From assembly GCF_947331435.1 (NCBI RefSeq), contig NZ_CAMZOF010000007.1, positions 248,001 through 312,000 of the forward strand: a stretch of 64,000 nucleotides of DNA, given 5' to 3'. The notes under the pieces were generated by a model. That model saw nothing but the letters and a program-made list of their open reading frames with translations. It ran no database searches and was not told where the DNA came from. Source of the stretch: Pelagibius sp. Alg239-R121. Lineage in GTDB: Bacteria > Pseudomonadota > Alphaproteobacteria > Kiloniellales > Kiloniellaceae. A program made the position numbers and the translations under genes. Positions 62,788-64,000 of the stretch are shown in pieces. The first letter of the stretch is position 1. Each line of letters begins with the position of its first letter.

Positions 62788-63072
62788 TTATTTGGTCTCG
62801 ACTTCGATGAAAGCGAACTCGAAGTCGTTGGCGTTGATGACGTCATGCTCGACCCCGGTTTCGCGGAAATAGGGTATGCCTTTCTTCAGGTCTGCAATGC
62901 TTTCTGCGCCACCTTCAGTGACGATCTTGAGCTGGCCGTCCAGCATAGGCACGACGACGTAGTCCAATTCGTGGCGATGCCAGCCGGTGGCGGCACCGGG
63001 CGCGAAGCGCCATTCGGTGACCCGGACTTTGTCGTTGTCGATGAAGACGGTTGGTTTTGCAGCTTCGGTCAT
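62788..63072 (-). CDS. Cupin domain protein
   Basis: A 94-residue single-domain cupin. Motif 1: GAATGWHRHELDYVVVPMLDG (His-His-Glu type metal site seen as HRHELDY). Motif 2 is degenerate at GVEHDVINANDFE. Small cupins of this type act as binding or isomerase domains. It is downstream of the VOC gene on the same strand, 47 nt away. Confidence 0.85.
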   Translation of the reverse strand: MTEAAKPTVFIDNDKVRVTEWRFAPGAATGWHRHELDYVVVPMLDGQLKIVTEGGAESIADLKKGIPYFRETGVEHDVINANDFEFAFIEVETK

Positions 63073-63119
63073 TATTGGCCTCGATTGACGGTGGATTCAA
63101 ACCGCCCTGGAATTTCGAT

Positions 63120-63497
63120 TCAGTCATTCTCGTTGGCGGGAAACTGGATCTCGATCCGGTTGCCGTCCGGATCGCGTACATTGACTTGGGTATTGCCGAG
63201 CTCAGGAATGGTTCGGATCGAATGCTCGACACCGTCATTTTCCAGTTTGGCGACAAAGTTTGAAAGGCCGGATGCCATGAAGGCGAAGTGATCGATCTGG
63301 CCGTCGGGCGCGCTTTCGTTGCTGGCAACCTCGACCAGATGCAGCGCAGCCCGGTCGCCGCAGTAAAGCCAGGCGCCAGAAAAAGAGAAGGGCGGGCGCG
63401 CACCGTCCGTTAGTCCGACGACGTCTTCATAGAAGCGGACCATTTCTGTGAGTTTGCTGGTGCGAATGTTGACGTGGTCGAGATAGGTGAGTGACAT
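63120..63497 (-). CDS. VOC-family (glyoxalase-like) protein
   Basis: About 125 residues from the ATG at 63495-63497 (MSLTYLDHVNIRTSKLTEMV). Two beta-alpha-beta-beta-beta modules with metal-binding His/Glu (LDHVNIRT, DHFAFMA, RDPDGNRIEIQF). Family members are dioxygenases, lyases or resistance proteins. Substrate unknown. Confidence 0.87.
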   Translation of the reverse strand: MSLTYLDHVNIRTSKLTEMVRFYEDVVGLTDGARPPFSFSGAWLYCGDRAALHLVEVASNESAPDGQIDHFAFMASGLSNFVAKLENDGVEHSIRTIPELGNTQVNVRDPDGNRIEIQFPANEND

Positions 63498-63836
63498 GGC
63501 GGTCCATTCCCAGTTGTTGTGCCGTGAGTGTCTCACCGCTTTTCGCCCGGTGCCAGAATTTTTGCACGGGGCACTGGTCAAGTTGAGCTGAGGCGCCCAT
63601 ATGGAACTTTACTAATTGCGCCAACGCAGATGCGCGACAAAGGTGGAAAGACAAATTTCAGGTTCGGGACATACCGGCGGTACATCGCGCTTGCGGTTTA
63701 TCACGTGCTGCCGTCCGCACTGCGGATCCTCCCGTAACTCTGATGGTCTAAAACGCTTCTACTATCCAAAGAATGACCGAACGGCTTGAAAGCATGCCTG
63801 CGGACGCCACTCCGCCAGGGCAAACGGAGGTATTCC

Positions 63837-64000
63837 ATGTACGAACTGAAAATAAACGGCGAGACCCGCAGCGTTGATGTCGATGGCGACACGCCGCTGT
63901 TGTGGGTGATTCGCGACGAACTAAATCTCACGGGTACGAAATTCGGTTGCGGGGTGGCGGCCTGTGGTGCCTGCACCGTTCATGTGAACGGCGAGCCGAC
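63837..64000 (+). CDS. iorA: [2Fe-2S] subunit of an isoquinoline 1-oxidoreductase/xanthine dehydrogenase-type enzyme (cut by window edge)
   Basis: Only about 55 N-terminal residues are in the window. They start [20 protein letters not shown], then [32 protein letters not shown], which holds the first ferredoxin-like cluster (C-x4-C-x2-C) and the TG-TKFGCG pattern of IorA-type small subunits. CGGAGG ribosome site upstream. The larger molybdopterin subunit is expected next. Gene symbol is tentative. Confidence 0.82.
   Translation, partial: MYELKINGETRSVDVDGDTPLLWVIRDELNLTGTKFGCGVAACGACTVHVNGEP

Overview
The window looks like a moderately GC-rich alphaproteobacterial chromosome, most likely Rhodospirillales or a related marine/soil group. 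This is inferred from gene content: an alphaproteobacterial PAS_5-type protein, a PcaQ-regulated pcaDCHGB operon, many ABC and TRAP transporters and many GntR/LysR/TetR regulators. There is no rRNA, tRNA or CRISPR array that I can see. Most of the window is catabolic and transport genes in short operons, usually with an adjacent regulator. Several probable operators are readable as palindromes.

Layout. 1-5.6 kb: an oxalate degradation operon on the minus strand (gntR, oxc, partial frc), then a gamma-glutamyltransferase-like gene and a GNAT acetyltransferase. 6-17.4 kb: a divergent catabolic cluster. A dimethylglycine-dehydrogenase-like flavoprotein, a class III aminotransferase, a beta-keto acid cleavage enzyme (BKACE) and a GNAT run leftward. 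A MurR/RpiR regulator, an MmgE/PrpD protein and a polar amino acid ABC transporter run rightward. Together they suggest uptake and breakdown of an N-methylated amino compound. 17.4-22.4 kb: an IS5-family element with a frameshifted transposase, followed by a visibly AT-rich islet. The islet holds a secreted orphan protein and a tight three-gene operon: an SSS-like symporter, a three-helix membrane protein, and a 231-residue protein that carries the hallmarks of a tRNA-dependent cyclodipeptide synthase of the XYP type. The islet ends at a broken hldE-like kinase remnant that itself contains a roughly 110-bp palindromic insertion.

22.5-26.4 kb: small hypothetical genes, a PAS protein, an ECF sigma factor and a LysR regulator. 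26.4-33.6 kb: the protocatechuate branch of aromatic catabolism (pobA, pcaQ, pcaDCHGB) plus an ATP-grasp gene. Two identical-geometry dyads (TGGTATG-like half sites written GGTTATG-N24-CATAACC) lie upstream of pobA and of pcaD, so PcaQ probably controls both. 33.6-37 kb: a crotonase, TetR and HCCA-isomerase operon, and an asparaginase. 37-41.9 kb: a patatin-like lipase with a membrane domain between its catalytic residues, divergent from a small protein and a peptidoglycan-binding protein with a long cationic amphipathic stretch.

41.9-49.9 kb: a TetR/GST/flavin-oxidase regulon with shared operators, a phosphonate-type ABC transporter (phnDCEE) and a second GST. 50-57.5 kb: a PhyH-type dioxygenase, an isochorismatase-like hydrolase, two LysR genes, and a DUF1445 hydro-lyase with a TRAP transporter. 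57.5-64 kb: ArsR with an MFS exporter, GntR with a BenE-family transporter, a Tat-signal nitroreductase with MarR behind two tandem palindromes, a cupin, a VOC protein, and the start of an isoquinoline-oxidoreductase-like [2Fe-2S] subunit cut off by the window edge. The strongest candidate for an undescribed system is the cyclodipeptide-synthase/symporter operon at 19.0-21.8 kb.
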